Shown: positions 36,342-46,250, counted from the stretch's first letter. The stretch: 64,000 nt of DNA from Psychrobacter aquaticus CMS 56 (GCF_000471625.1 NZ_AUSW01000035.1:62001-126000), one strand, 5' to 3'. Numbers and translations: made by a program. The notes: generated by a model not told the origin, from the sequence alone.

Positions 36342-36418
36342 TGGTGGGCCCAGTAGGACTTGAACCTACGACCAAAGGATTATGAGTCCTCTGCTCTAAC
36401 CAACTGAGCTATGGGCCC
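36342..36418 (-). tRNA. tRNA with CAU anticodon, most likely tRNA-Ile2 (lysidine-modified)
   Basis: A 77-nt cloverleaf with encoded CCA: acceptor GGGCCCA/TGGGCCC, D arm GCTC-AGTTGGTTA-GAGC, anticodon stem GAGGA/TCCTT with loop CTCATAA (anticodon CAT), and T arm GTAGG-TTCAAGT-CCTAC. The C4-G69 and C5-G68 acceptor pairs and the TTGGTCG/GGTTCAAGTCC segments resemble bacterial tRNA-Ile(CAU), which TilS converts to read AUA, rather than elongator tRNA-Met. Elongator Met cannot be fully excluded without comparison. Confidence 0.93.
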
Positions 36419-36582
36419 TAACGTTAGACGCACAATGATACCTGATTTTTTCGATTTTTCAAGTAAAAGATAGGCAGTAATAAAGATATTTTTTATGTTC
36501 GTCTGTTTTTGTGTTAAAAATCGCGGATTAATGTGATTGAGCGGGTTAGTATCAAGCTTTTGAGTCATCGTCATTAGAGACT

Positions 36583-37788
36583 TTACTTTCTAAGATCTGT
36601 TTCAATAGTACTTTGTATTTGCAAATGCTCAATTCTAGCTTGGCGCAACGCTTTACCAATCGCTGGACCTTTTAGGTCTGGCGCAATGTCTTGCATGCTT
36701 ATGGCATGGAAGCTATTTAATGCTATCATCATCTGGCGGTGCTGTGTTGCTAGCTGCAAGACATGACTGGTTACCAGCAATTGTGAGAGCTTTTCAGGCT
36801 CTTTATGAGCACTGCAAGCTTGTATAAGGTCAATTTTTTCAGCCGCGCTAAGACTGTTTATTGCGCTTAAATTTTTGGCCTGTTCAACGAAAAATTTGGC
36901 AAATTGGGTTTGAGCTTTTGGAGTTTTAGCAATATTACCTATTTCATTAATTTCTTTTTCTATCGTTGAAGCATTGAAGCCCAGAGCGTTTGATTGCAAA
37001 TTCAATAAAGCGGGATTAACACTGCTCATCAATAGTGCCCAACGCTGTGATAGATTCAACTGCATTTGACCTGCAAAATAGAGGGCTGTTTGCACCGTTT
37101 CTCGTACATAATCATCAGTCCAAGCCTGATGCAATGGCGCAAAATACGCTGTAAGCGCACCGATTTCGAACAGTTGCTGCCAATATATATGAGGGGAGAG
37201 CTGCATGGTTGCGCGGCTTGATTCTTGCCAAATGCGCTCCGCACTCAAATGCATAAGTTCTCCAGAGTGAACCAACTGGCGCATCAACGTTAAGGTTTCA
37301 GCAGCAATAGTAAATCCCAAATCATAATAACGGCTATAAAAACGAGCGGTGCGTAACACTCTTAGTGGGTCTTCGCTGAATGCATTTGAGACATGGCGTA
37401 AGGTTTTGGTCTCTATGTCTGCCAATCCGCCATAATAATCAATTACCTGACCATTGATGGGAGTGTCATCGTTTAGGCTGGTTACTTCTATTGCCATGGC
37501 ATTAATCGTCAAGTCGCGACGCTGCAGATCGTCTTCTAGGCTCACGTCCGGACTGGCATGGACACTAAAACCTTGATAGCCTACGCCTTGTTTGCGTTCA
37601 GTGCGAGCCAATGCGTATTCTTCATGGCTGGTAGGATGCAAAAACACAGGAAAATCCGCGCCCACTTGCTGGAATCCAGCATCCAGCATTTCCTCAACGG
37701 TAGCACCGACGACGACGAAGTCTTTATCTTTGATAGGACGGCCTAACAGTTGATCGCGCACAGCACCGCCAACAAGGTAAATTTGCAT
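36583..37788 (-). CDS. cca: CCA-adding tRNA nucleotidyltransferase
   Basis: A 401-residue class II enzyme that builds or repairs the tRNA 3' CCA end. The nucleotidyltransferase head has [20 protein letters not shown] and the catalytic DKD ([10 protein letters not shown]). It continues with RDLTINAMA, the [24 protein letters not shown] neck and helical body segments. In the C-terminal region the position of the usual HD motif (ALLxHDLGK in E. coli-type enzymes) reads [13 protein letters not shown], so the HD phosphohydrolase site seems lost. It lies upstream of the tRNA on the same strand. Confidence 0.93.
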   Translation of the reverse strand: MQIYLVGGAVRDQLLGRPIKDKDFVVVGATVEEMLDAGFQQVGADFPVFLHPTSHEEYALARTERKQGVGYQGFSVHASPDVSLEDDLQRRDLTINAMAIEVTSLNDDTPINGQVIDYYGGLADIETKTLRHVSNAFSEDPLRVLRTARFYSRYYDLGFTIAAETLTLMRQLVHSGELMHLSAERIWQESSRATMQLSPHIYWQQLFEIGALTAYFAPLHQAWTDDYVRETVQTALYFAGQMQLNLSQRWALLMSSVNPALLNLQSNALGFNASTIEKEINEIGNIAKTPKAQTQFAKFFVEQAKNLSAINSLSAAEKIDLIQACSAHKEPEKLSQLLVTSHVLQLATQHRQMMIALNSFHAISMQDIAPDLKGPAIGKALRQARIEHLQIQSTIETDLRK

Positions 37789-37850
37789 ACTGTTCTCTTT
37801 TTATTGAATAAGTTATTGCTGATATCAAGTCATGCCATTAAAACTGATCA

Positions 37851-37890
37851 AAAAAAACCAGTCAATGCCTTTGTAGCATTCACTGGTTTT
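37851..37890 (-). terminator. Terminator downstream of maeB
   Basis: The minus strand forms AAAACCAGTGAATGC - seven-base loop - GCATTGACTGGTTTT with one internal mismatch, followed by more T residues. It lies in the maeB-cca gap. Confidence 0.75.
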
Positions 37891-37971
37891 AGTATAGCAG
37901 AGGGTCTTTATTAATAAGTTATAGAGACTTTTTTAATAATATGCGCACGCTTTTATGATGTGTGTCATATA

Positions 37972-40293
37972 TTACTGGTTTTCGTTTTCTAAGTCCTGAG
38001 CTTCAGTCACTGCAAGGGCTGTCATATTGACGACCCCACGTGCGGTCGCTGATGGCGTTAGAATATGTACTGGTTTGCTCGTACCTAACAGAATTGGACC
38101 AATAGAAGCGCTGCTGGTTGCCGTCTTAAGTAGGTTAAAGGCAATATTTGATGCGTCAAGCGTTGGCAAAATCAGCAGGTTTGCTGCACCTTTTAGTGGG
38201 CTTGATGGCATGTGATTTGAACGAATAATTTCGTTAAGCGCCGCATCACCTTGCATTTCACCTTCAAACTCAAAGTCTACCTTCATATCAGTCAGTAACT
38301 GGTATACCTTACGCATTTTGACAGCGCTAGCACGGTTTGAAGCACCAAAGTTAGAATGTGAAACCAGCGCGACACGTGGCGTGATACCGAAGCGACGTAG
38401 TTGATCGACCGCTAATACCGTCATTTCAGCCAACTGTTCAGCTGTTGGGTCTTCATGGACATAAGTATCAGCGATAAAAATGTTGCGATCTTGCATTAAG
38501 ATGGCATTCATCGCATAAAAGTCATTGACGCCTTCTTTTTTATCAATAACACTTTGAACATATTCTAAATGCAGTTGGTAATGGCTGAACGTACCACAAA
38601 TCATGCCATCTGCATCGCCATTGTCAACCAGCAGTGAACCAATTAACGTGGTTTTGCGACGGACATCACGACGCGCAAGCTCAATGCTGACACCGCGGCG
38701 TTTGTTTTTTTCATAATAACCCTGCCAGTAATCTTTGTAGCGCGGATCGTCGTCTTGGTTAATGATAGTGATGTTTTCACCATCCTTTAAACGTAGACCC
38801 AGTTTTTCGATGTGATCGTTAATCACAGCTGGGCGACCGACCAAAATAGGCTTCGCCAGCTGTTCATCGACAACGACCTGCACGGCAAGCAACACATTGT
38901 TGTCTTCACCTTCACAGTAAACAATACGCTTTGGATCAGCTTTTGCACGAGCAAAGATTGGTTTCATGACGAACGCTGAGTTATAGACAAACTCAGACAA
39001 ACGCTGACGATACGCTTGAATGTTATCGAGAGGTAAGGTTGCAACACCTGAGTCCATCGCTGCTTTAGCGACAGCAGAGGCAATCTCAATGATTAAGTTT
39101 GGCTCTAGAGGGCCTGGGATTAAGTAGTCGCGACCGAAACGTTGCATTTTTTCGATGTTTCTGGCGCTGGTGGTTGGTGTGGCCTCAACGTGTGCCATGG
39201 CGGCGATGGCTTTAACGCAAGCCACTTTCATCTCTTCATTAACGGTCGTTGCACCAACATCTAACGCTCCACGGAAAATATAAGGGAAGCATAGCGCGTT
39301 GTTTACTTGGTTTGGATAGTCTGAGCGACCTGTTGCCATGATAACGTCTGGACGCACAGCGTGCGCCAATTCTGGCATGATTTCAGGCGTTGGGTTGGCG
39401 AGAGCAAAGACGATAGGATCTTTTGCCATACGGCGAACCATATCTTCTGATAACGTCCCTGGCATTGATAGCCCTAGGAACATATCAACATCGTCCATGA
39501 CTTCTTCAATAGTGGTCGCAGTCGTATCGCGAGCGTAACGTTGTTTGGTTTCGTCAAGGTTTTCACGGCTGGTGCTGATGATACCGCGTGAGTCCGAAAC
39601 AAAGACATTGTTTTTATTCACGCCAAGTGCACAAATAATATCTAGGCAAGAAATGGCTGCCGCGCCTGCGCCTGAACAAACAATTTTAATCTCTTCGATT
39701 TTTTTGCCAGTAATCAATAAAGCGTTGAGCATCGCTGCTGCAACAATGATTGACGTACCATGTTGGTCATCATGGAATACTGGAATGTTCATACGTTTAC
39801 GCAATTCACGCTCGATTTTGAAACATTCTGGCGCTTTGATGTCTTCTAAGTTAATACCACCAAACGTAGGTTCAAGAGAAGCAACCGCCTCGATGAACTT
39901 ATCTGGATCGTTTTGGGCAATTTCAATATCAAAAACGTCGATACCTGCGAATTTTTTGAATAGAACGCCTTTACCTTCCATGACAGGTTTTGATGCCAAT
40001 GGGCCGATATTACCCAAACCCAATACCGCCGTACCGTTGGTGATGACACCAACCAAGTTGCTGCGTGCGGTATATTTAGCTGCTAACGTCGGATCTCTTT
40101 GAATCTCAAGACAAGGCACTGCCACACCAGGGGAATAGGCCAGTGCTAGATCGCGCTGGTTGGCGAGCTGTTTAATAGGGGTGACTGAGATTTTACCCGG
40201 GCGTGGGAACTCATGATAATGTAAGGCAGCTTGTTCAAACTGCTCTTTTTCTGTACTGTGGTTGTCCGTATTCAAAATGGTATCGTCATTCAT
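37972..40293 (-). CDS. maeB: NADP-dependent malic enzyme with phosphotransacetylase-like domain
   Basis: About 773 residues. The N-terminal malic enzyme domain has LALAYSPGVAVPCLEI, the catalytic/metal segment FHDDQHGTSIIVAAAML, the nucleotide fold KIVCSGAGAAAISCLDI and SMPGTLSEDMV. The C-terminal third is a phosphate acetyltransferase-like regulatory domain (RIVYCEGEDNNVLLAVQVVV, MICGTFSHYQLHLEYVQSVI, GPILLGTSKPVHILTPSATA). It converts malate to pyruvate with NADPH. The ATG at 40293 was chosen because family similarity begins there; ATGs at 40305 and 40341 are in frame and none has a strong ribosome-binding site. Confidence 0.95.
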   Translation of the reverse strand: MNDDTILNTDNHSTEKEQFEQAALHYHEFPRPGKISVTPIKQLANQRDLALAYSPGVAVPCLEIQRDPTLAAKYTARSNLVGVITNGTAVLGLGNIGPLASKPVMEGKGVLFKKFAGIDVFDIEIAQNDPDKFIEAVASLEPTFGGINLEDIKAPECFKIERELRKRMNIPVFHDDQHGTSIIVAAAMLNALLITGKKIEEIKIVCSGAGAAAISCLDIICALGVNKNNVFVSDSRGIISTSRENLDETKQRYARDTTATTIEEVMDDVDMFLGLSMPGTLSEDMVRRMAKDPIVFALANPTPEIMPELAHAVRPDVIMATGRSDYPNQVNNALCFPYIFRGALDVGATTVNEEMKVACVKAIAAMAHVEATPTTSARNIEKMQRFGRDYLIPGPLEPNLIIEIASAVAKAAMDSGVATLPLDNIQAYRQRLSEFVYNSAFVMKPIFARAKADPKRIVYCEGEDNNVLLAVQVVVDEQLAKPILVGRPAVINDHIEKLGLRLKDGENITIINQDDDPRYKDYWQGYYEKNKRRGVSIELARRDVRRKTTLIGSLLVDNGDADGMICGTFSHYQLHLEYVQSVIDKKEGVNDFYAMNAILMQDRNIFIADTYVHEDPTAEQLAEMTVLAVDQLRRFGITPRVALVSHSNFGASNRASAVKMRKVYQLLTDMKVDFEFEGEMQGDAALNEIIRSNHMPSSPLKGAANLLILPTLDASNIAFNLLKTATSSASIGPILLGTSKPVHILTPSATARGVVNMTALAVTEAQDLENENQ

Positions 40294-40614
40294 AATAATT
40301 GCCATGGTTGGAATAAATTGGAATAATGTAAATGGTGCCAAAAATATGTCTCACCCTCAAACTATCATGGAATGATAAAAGTTAAAGGGCACAAAGACAG
40401 TAAAAAATAAATAGTGGCGATTGAATATTAAGTCAAAATACACGTTAGCATAAACAGCGGTTTGAGCATTATTGGCAATTCATCGCCTAGTCAATAGCGT
40501 TAAATTAAACGAATAATATACTAAAATGATATTCAACATTTCGCCAGTTGATAATACTAAAGACTGTGGGTTTATATCAACCATAATCTCGATATTATTG
40601 TTATTATTATCCAG

Positions 40615-42081
40615 TTAGGACGAGCAACTGATTGGCATTTGCGGGGCATCTGGTGCAGGCGGTATGATATCAAGCTCGGTGGCAATACTTTGGACGGTAT
40701 AAGGAGTGGCGAGTAAATCGAACACTCGATTGACCTCTTCAAACTGACCTTGTTCTGCTGCTGTGATAGCCCGCTGCGCCATACTATTGCGCAAGATATA
40801 AACCGGATTGTTGGTTCGCATGTCATTGATGGCTTGTTCAAAAGATACAAGCTCTATTTGTGCCAAATAATTTATTGACCAGTCTTGCCAAAATTTTTGT
40901 GCTTCCTGATTGAGCTCCGTTGTCAGTGTTGCCAGCAGATGCTGCTCGTAAGGGTGTTCGTCTGGCGCGACAAGACCCAATAGCGCCCTAAAGCTATTGG
41001 TATAATCAAGCAGGTTGTCTTCTAATAGGGTCAACCATTCAAACGCCAAGGTTAAGCTTTCCTTTTCATGTGGCAATCCAAGCTTACGGCACAGTCCTTG
41101 CTGATAATGCTGCATAAAGGTTGCCTCGTAAGGTGCCAAGCAATCTGCTAGCGTTTCACGAGTGACACCTTCTAGGCGCATAAAATGGGGCAGCCAGATA
41201 TTGAGATTCCAATGACCGATAGCAGGCTGGTTTTGATAAGCATAGCGCCCCGTATGGTCAGAGTGATTGTTGATCCACGCTGGATTGAAGCGTTCCATAA
41301 AACCAAAGGGCCCGAAGTCTAAAGTACTACCTGTGATAGATAAGTTATCAGTATTCATGACACCATGGGCAAAGCCGATCAGCTGCCAGTCCGCTATCAT
41401 CTTCGCGGTACGCTCAACTACTGCTGTCAAAAATGCCAGTACAGGCGTCTCGTTATCACGGCATTCTGGATAGTAAGTGTCAATCATATAATCAGTAAAT
41501 TCACCGAGCAAATCAGGCGCGAAGCTGGCAATCCACTCGACATGACCAAGACGAATATGGCTGTCAGCCACCCGCATCAGTGCGGCTCCCGCCTCCATAC
41601 GCTCGCGCCGTACTCTTGTATCCGATACCACAAAACCTAAGGCATTGGAGGAGGGGATGCCAAGCTGAGTAAGCGCATGTCCACATAAATACTCCCGAAT
41701 AGTGCTACGCAGCACCGCGCGCCCATCACCCATTCGTGAGTAGGGTGTCAAACCAATGCCTTTAAGATGCAAATCTTGTGGCTGACCGTCATTATCCAGC
41801 ACTTGTGCCATTAATAAGCCGCGTCCATCTCCCAATTGGCCAGCCCACTGTCCAAACTGATGCCCCGCATAGGCCATGGCCAGCGGTTTAAACTCAGCTG
41901 GTACGTATTGACCAGCAAGGATTTCCACCCAGCGCGACATTAACGCATCATCGTCCGTCCAACCCAGTTGCTCTGCGACCTGCGTGTTGAAATGACCAGC
42001 GCGCGGATTGTCTAATGGCGTAGGCGGCTGCTCATGATAAAGGCGCGTGTCCAAGTGGATATAGCTGTTTTGATAACGCAT
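40615..42081 (-). CDS. selO: Protein adenylyltransferase SelO (YdiU/UPF0061)
   Basis: A 488-residue pseudokinase-fold AMPylase that transfers AMP from ATP to protein Ser/Thr/Tyr in redox regulation. Family motifs are AMAYAGHQFGQWAGQLGDGR, the Lys/Arg ATP-site segment DLHLKGIGLTPYSRMGDGRA, VLRSTIREYLCGHALTQLGI and the metal-binding NTDNLSITGSTLDFGPFGFM. The C-terminus ends ISCSS: many SelO proteins have selenocysteine at this penultimate region, and here it is an ordinary Cys. It is monocistronic. Confidence 0.95.
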   Translation of the reverse strand: MRYQNSYIHLDTRLYHEQPPTPLDNPRAGHFNTQVAEQLGWTDDDALMSRWVEILAGQYVPAEFKPLAMAYAGHQFGQWAGQLGDGRGLLMAQVLDNDGQPQDLHLKGIGLTPYSRMGDGRAVLRSTIREYLCGHALTQLGIPSSNALGFVVSDTRVRRERMEAGAALMRVADSHIRLGHVEWIASFAPDLLGEFTDYMIDTYYPECRDNETPVLAFLTAVVERTAKMIADWQLIGFAHGVMNTDNLSITGSTLDFGPFGFMERFNPAWINNHSDHTGRYAYQNQPAIGHWNLNIWLPHFMRLEGVTRETLADCLAPYEATFMQHYQQGLCRKLGLPHEKESLTLAFEWLTLLEDNLLDYTNSFRALLGLVAPDEHPYEQHLLATLTTELNQEAQKFWQDWSINYLAQIELVSFEQAINDMRTNNPVYILRNSMAQRAITAAEQGQFEEVNRVFDLLATPYTVQSIATELDIIPPAPDAPQMPISCSS

Positions 42082-42404
42082 AAAAGCCGTTCCTATTGAG
42101 TTATAAAATTAATGAACTTACTATAGCATAGCCTTTATAGAGCATGGTTTCACTCTGTCTTTCTCTTGTATCTATGACTCTTTGGTTATATTCGATACCA
42201 CATACATGGATACACGACAGGATGAGGCGAGAGTGGCACAAATTTTTCTGGCTTGCTGTGCCTTTACAGACAAAGGCTACAAAAAATTTATGGCAGTATT
42301 GCTCACTCGCTTTTATATTGACCTGACCATATTTCATATTAAACCGAAAAAATACGATTAACTATGTCAAACACGCCCTAATAGAATAATTATAAAATGA
42401 GCAT
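42082..42404. other. Intergenic region upstream of selO
   Basis: About 320 bp between the selO start and the desaturase terminator. It has no supported gene in either direction and no clear operator. Confidence 0.35.
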
Positions 42405-42438
42405 AAAAAAATCCCTCTATCTGTTGCAGATAGAGGGA
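42405..42438 (-). terminator. Terminator of the acyl desaturase gene
   Basis: A perfect 12-bp stem (TCCCTCTATCTG / CAGATAGAGGGA) with a three-base loop, followed on the minus strand by seven T residues. It begins 40 bp after the desaturase stop codon. Confidence 0.9.
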
Positions 42439-42477
42439 AGGAGAAACGTCATAATAGGAAAGTCGAGCAGTGAACGG

Positions 42478-43881
42478 TTAAGCCGCTTTGGTGTTTTGAC
42501 CAATAGAGCGAAACGCTGTTTTTAGATTGCTATTATGCTCAAGTATTTTCTGTTCAATCTTAGCATAGTCATGCTTCAATTTATCATCAACTTCATGCAG
42601 GCGATCAGCAAACTCTGTCTTTTTTAGCTCAATGGTTTTGGCTTTTAGTGCTTGCCATTCTTCAACCGTTTGCGTGAAAGCATCGTATTCAAACTTAATG
42701 CGATCTTGGAACGTTTTCATCGCATGAGGAAGATCAAGACCACTCACTGCTGCCGTATCAATCTGCTGTTGTGCTTTTTTGAACTGCATCTGTACTTCAG
42801 CATGTTTAATGGTCGTATCATCAACCGTACGTAGCTCGGTGGTTAAGCCAAACTTAGACAAGCCAGCAATCAACCATTTGGTTGGATCATATTGCCACCA
42901 TTTTACGCCGTTACGATAGTCGTATTGGAAGAAATGGTGATAGTTATGATAACCCTCACCCCAAGTCACAAGTGCTAAGAAAAAGTTGTCACGAGCACTA
43001 TTGGTGTCAGTATATGGGCGCGTACCAAACATATGACATAAAGAGTTGATGAAAAAGGTAAAGTGATGGGTCAAGACCAAACGCAACAAACCAACGATAA
43101 CCAATGTGCCCCATACATCACCAAGTAGCCACCCAATAGCAGCGACCATACCGACGTTCAATGCCACAACCCACAGACCATAATATTTATGCTGAATGCG
43201 TAGCGTTTTATCTTTGGTCAGATCAGGAATGTTTTTATAATCAAACTTACCACTAGGATAATTGCGCAGCATCCAACCCATGTGACTAAACCAAAATCCG
43301 CGCTTCGCTGAATAAGGATCGTCTAAGCGGTCATCTACATGACGATGATGGGTACGGTGACCAGAGACCCAGTCAAATGCCGAACCTTGCACCGCTAGGG
43401 TAGAACCAAGCAATAAAAAGTTCTTTACCACTGGATGTGCTTTATAAGCACGATGCGACAATAGGCGATGATAGCCAGCTGTAATGCTGATACCTGTCCA
43501 CACCATAAAGGCACCAAATACACCCCAAACTGGCGCGCTAACGTCATGAGTAAACAAGTACCATGGCGTGATAATAGCGGCAGCAATAGGCGTGGCTACC
43601 AAAATAGTCGCTGGAATCCAATTAATCGGCGCTTTTGTAAACTCAAACTCACGCATATCGACAGACGCTTCTTTATTAGAAGCATCGATTTGATCGGCCG
43701 TATCAGCATAGTTGCGTTTGGCAACAGGCTGCTCATTGAGTGAGTTTTTCGTTTTATTCTCATCAAAACGCGTTTTAAAACGTGTGACTTGAATGCTGGC
43801 AGCTTTGACAAGCGTGTCACCAGATTTGATAGCGAAACGTAAGCCTTTAAGCGGGAAGCCAAGTGCTTTTTTTGCAATCAT
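42478..43881 (-). CDS. Membrane acyl (delta-9) fatty acid desaturase with long terminal extensions
   Basis: A 467-residue di-iron desaturase. The three histidine boxes are HRLLSH (138-143), HRTHH (175-179) and a late HNYHH in GEGYHNYHHFFQYD. Four membrane helices lie between them (WIPATILVATPIAAAIITPW and others). It should introduce cis double bonds into acyl chains for membrane fluidity, important in a cold-adapted organism. About 80 polar residues precede the catalytic core. The last 100 residues (about 365-467) are charged and helical, likely a coiled coil (FDAFTQTVEEWQALKAKTIE-like). A strong terminator follows. Confidence 0.9.
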   Translation of the reverse strand: MIAKKALGFPLKGLRFAIKSGDTLVKAASIQVTRFKTRFDENKTKNSLNEQPVAKRNYADTADQIDASNKEASVDMREFEFTKAPINWIPATILVATPIAAAIITPWYLFTHDVSAPVWGVFGAFMVWTGISITAGYHRLLSHRAYKAHPVVKNFLLLGSTLAVQGSAFDWVSGHRTHHRHVDDRLDDPYSAKRGFWFSHMGWMLRNYPSGKFDYKNIPDLTKDKTLRIQHKYYGLWVVALNVGMVAAIGWLLGDVWGTLVIVGLLRLVLTHHFTFFINSLCHMFGTRPYTDTNSARDNFFLALVTWGEGYHNYHHFFQYDYRNGVKWWQYDPTKWLIAGLSKFGLTTELRTVDDTTIKHAEVQMQFKKAQQQIDTAAVSGLDLPHAMKTFQDRIKFEYDAFTQTVEEWQALKAKTIELKKTEFADRLHEVDDKLKHDYAKIEQKILEHNSNLKTAFRSIGQNTKAA

Positions 43882-44105
43882 ATAATATCCCTAGCGGTAT
43901 TAATTTAAGCCTCTATAGTACCTTAAATAACTAATAAAGTGAACACTTATACACTATAAAAATATTGCTAAATAACAATAACTTGTATCAATTATGGAAT
44001 GTATTCACAAAAATAATCAGTGACTTATCAGGCATGGGGTAAAAGTGTAAGCAACACGATAGATATGTAGACTGTATTAGACAAATTCAATGCAGGATAA
44101 ATTTA

Positions 44106-44834
44106 TTATTTTAGTAATAAATGACTTGGAAAATCGGTGATGATGACATCAGTTTGCCATTTTATTAGCTGTTTAATGGTGTCAATATCGTTGACTGTCC
44201 ACGCACTCACTGGTAAGCCATAACGGTGGCTATTTTTAATGACAGATTGACTCAGGAGAGGATAATGGATGCCCAACTGCACACAGTCAAGCTGCAAGGC
44301 AGTATTCGGTGCAAGTACTAATGTTTCAGGTGTCCGAATCAACAAACCACGTGGAATATGCCTTAATAGTTTGTTGCTTTGCAGCCGCGCATGTAGCTCT
44401 ACATCAAAGCTGGTCAGAACAATGGGAAGGCTAGCAAATGGGCTGTCAATTAGATCGTGTGCCAGAGCCTTGACGAGCTTGCTGTAATTGGTACGGGAAT
44501 GAGTCTTAATTTCCAGCTCAATGTAAGTAAAGTCGGCCAATACGGGCGCTATATCGGCCAATGCAATAATTCGATGCTCGAACTGTAGATGGCGCTGGAT
44601 TTCAATCATACTTAACTGATCAACGCGTGATTGCTGACCGCACATGCGCGCTAAATCATCATCATGAAACACGACCAAATGGCCATCCGCACTTAATTGT
44701 ACATCGAACTCGACCCCCGTCAAGCCCTGTGGCTTAAGATGCTGTGCGTATTGGAAACCTGCAAATGTATTTTCTAAAGCTTCGCCACGAGCACCGCGAT
44801 GACCCAATAACAGCGTATTTCCAAGATTTATCAT
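44106..44834 (-). CDS. Glycerophosphodiester phosphodiesterase
   Basis: About 242 residues of GDPD TIM barrel: LLGHRGARGEALENTFAGF (catalytic His and Arg), GVEFDVQLSADGHLVVFHDDDL (metal-binding Glu/Asp and second catalytic His), YIELEIKTHSR, and the C-terminal VSAWTVNDIDTIKQLI and DVIITDFPS. It hydrolyses deacylated phospholipids to glycerol-3-phosphate and an alcohol, probably in the cytoplasm since no signal peptide is seen. The ATG at 44834 fits the usual family length; in-frame ATGs at 44864 and 44870 are alternatives, and no start has a clear ribosome-binding site. Confidence 0.88.
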   Translation of the reverse strand: MINLGNTLLLGHRGARGEALENTFAGFQYAQHLKPQGLTGVEFDVQLSADGHLVVFHDDDLARMCGQQSRVDQLSMIEIQRHLQFEHRIIALADIAPVLADFTYIELEIKTHSRTNYSKLVKALAHDLIDSPFASLPIVLTSFDVELHARLQSNKLLRHIPRGLLIRTPETLVLAPNTALQLDCVQLGIHYPLLSQSVIKNSHRYGLPVSAWTVNDIDTIKQLIKWQTDVIITDFPSHLLLK

Positions 44835-44870
44835 ATGTATAGGTTCTGACCTGTTCTTAGCCATAAGCAT

Positions 44871-45273
44871 ATATCGTCATATTCAAATCGTCTAATGAAA
44901 TTTGCGGAATCCAAAAAGACTTTGTTGTAATTTTTTCACTAAAAGTAGGGCATATACAAGCCATTTGTTTGGCGTAGATTTGTGAATATCAAACACGCTC
45001 TATTCGTGTCACAAGTTTTTCGATGATGACTGCTTAATAGTATCTTTTAATCAGCTTTATAGAGGTAGGTTTGTTATGTTTTTGCAACCAATTGCAGGTT
45101 TTATTCACAATGAAGGCGTTATTTGTAGATCCATAGGCTACACTAATGACCATTTCATCTAAACACCGTATAATAATGTGGTTTTTAAACCCATAATCTT
45201 TAAGGTTGTGGTTTGAACGTTAAACACTGACTATCAGTGGCGGTACGAATAGTAAATTGGGAGCAAGATAAAC
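44871..45273. other. Divergent intergenic region
   Basis: About 400 bp between the divergent phosphodiesterase and lipoprotein genes. A small dyad CACTGA-CTA-TCAGTG lies at 45224-45238, just before the lipoprotein gene. Nothing else was recognised. Confidence 0.35.
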
Positions 45274-46191
45274 ATGAGCGTAGCAAATAAGAGTTTGAGC
45301 AAGTGGCAGAAAGTTGCTGGAATTGGCATAGTATGTGGTTTGGTGCTGACAGGCTGCGATCGCTCAGAGAAAGAAGATACCACTGAGACAGCAGAGTTAA
45401 CAGAACAGGACTCAGTATCTACTGAGAATACTGCTGCTACTGCGGTCAGTTGTGATGACCCAATGGTGCAAGATCGTCTCAAGTCAGCGTTAAGAAATAC
45501 GCTCAATCAGCAAGCACAATCGCTGGCTGCCGACTATGCAAACGAGGCAGACATCGATCTAAGTAGTGGCAGTATTGCTGACAAGACCAATAGCGTTGTC
45601 ATTGATGTACAAAATGCGGCGATCTTACAAGACACTAATACCAATGGTATGACGACTTGTCAGGCTAGCGTTAGTATGACGTTGCCAAGCGAAGATTTAT
45701 ATCAAGCCAGCCAAGTACAAGCGGCGAATAACCAGCCAAGCCTGCAATCACGCTTAGCGCAAAACAATATTCGTATCAATAACAACATGCTCGTTGATGA
45801 TGCCTTTACCTATGTTGTTGGCACTCAAGCTGGCCAAGTACGTACACGTATTGCTGGACAGCCAGCATTGATTACCGTTGTGGCTGATGTGATGGCAGGA
45901 TCTGTATTCCAATCAGCTATGGATGAGGAGCGTGCAGAACGTGCTGCTGAGCGCCGTGAATCTGCACAAGACAATGACAGTGAGTCAGCGCCCGTTCGTC
46001 AGCCTAGAGTAACAAACCCAGTTGAACCGATTCGTCCTGCTACGCCGCCAACCGTTAATAACAATCAGAGCAGTTCTAACGAAAGCAACGCAGCAACCAC
46101 AAACCCTACAACACCTTCTGTGCCAAAAGTCGTGCCTAACGATGAAAGCATCGATATGGTTATTATTGAAGACGAAAGTGCTACTTATTAA
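45274..46191 (+). CDS. Putative lipoprotein of unknown function
   Basis: 305 residues with a GGGAG ribosome-binding site. An N-terminal lipoprotein signal ends in the lipobox LTGC (GIVCGLVLTGCDRSEKEDT), followed by a Glu/Thr-rich linker. A conserved-looking middle region comes next (about residues 60-205) with two Cys residues that might pair (SCDDPMVQDRL; GMTTCQASVSMTLP). The tail is low-complexity and rich in Ala, Glu, Arg, Pro, Thr and Asn (ERAERAAERRE; PVEPIRPATPPTVNN). I do not recognise a family. Outer-membrane or periplasmic anchoring is inferred from the signal. A bidirectional terminator follows. Confidence 0.8.
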   Translation: MSVANKSLSKWQKVAGIGIVCGLVLTGCDRSEKEDTTETAELTEQDSVSTENTAATAVSCDDPMVQDRLKSALRNTLNQQAQSLAADYANEADIDLSSGSIADKTNSVVIDVQNAAILQDTNTNGMTTCQASVSMTLPSEDLYQASQVQAANNQPSLQSRLAQNNIRINNNMLVDDAFTYVVGTQAGQVRTRIAGQPALITVVADVMAGSVFQSAMDEERAERAAERRESAQDNDSESAPVRQPRVTNPVEPIRPATPPTVNNNQSSSNESNAATTNPTTPSVPKVVPNDESIDMVIIEDESATY

Positions 46192-46250
46192 TAAGTTGGG
46201 TTAATACCAATACTGTTAATAAATAGTTAAGCAATAATACCAAGTCAGTA

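Noticed and set aside
39545-40102. 185-codon plus-strand frame opposite maeB
   Set aside because: It is antisense to the conserved malic enzyme core and has no motif of its own.
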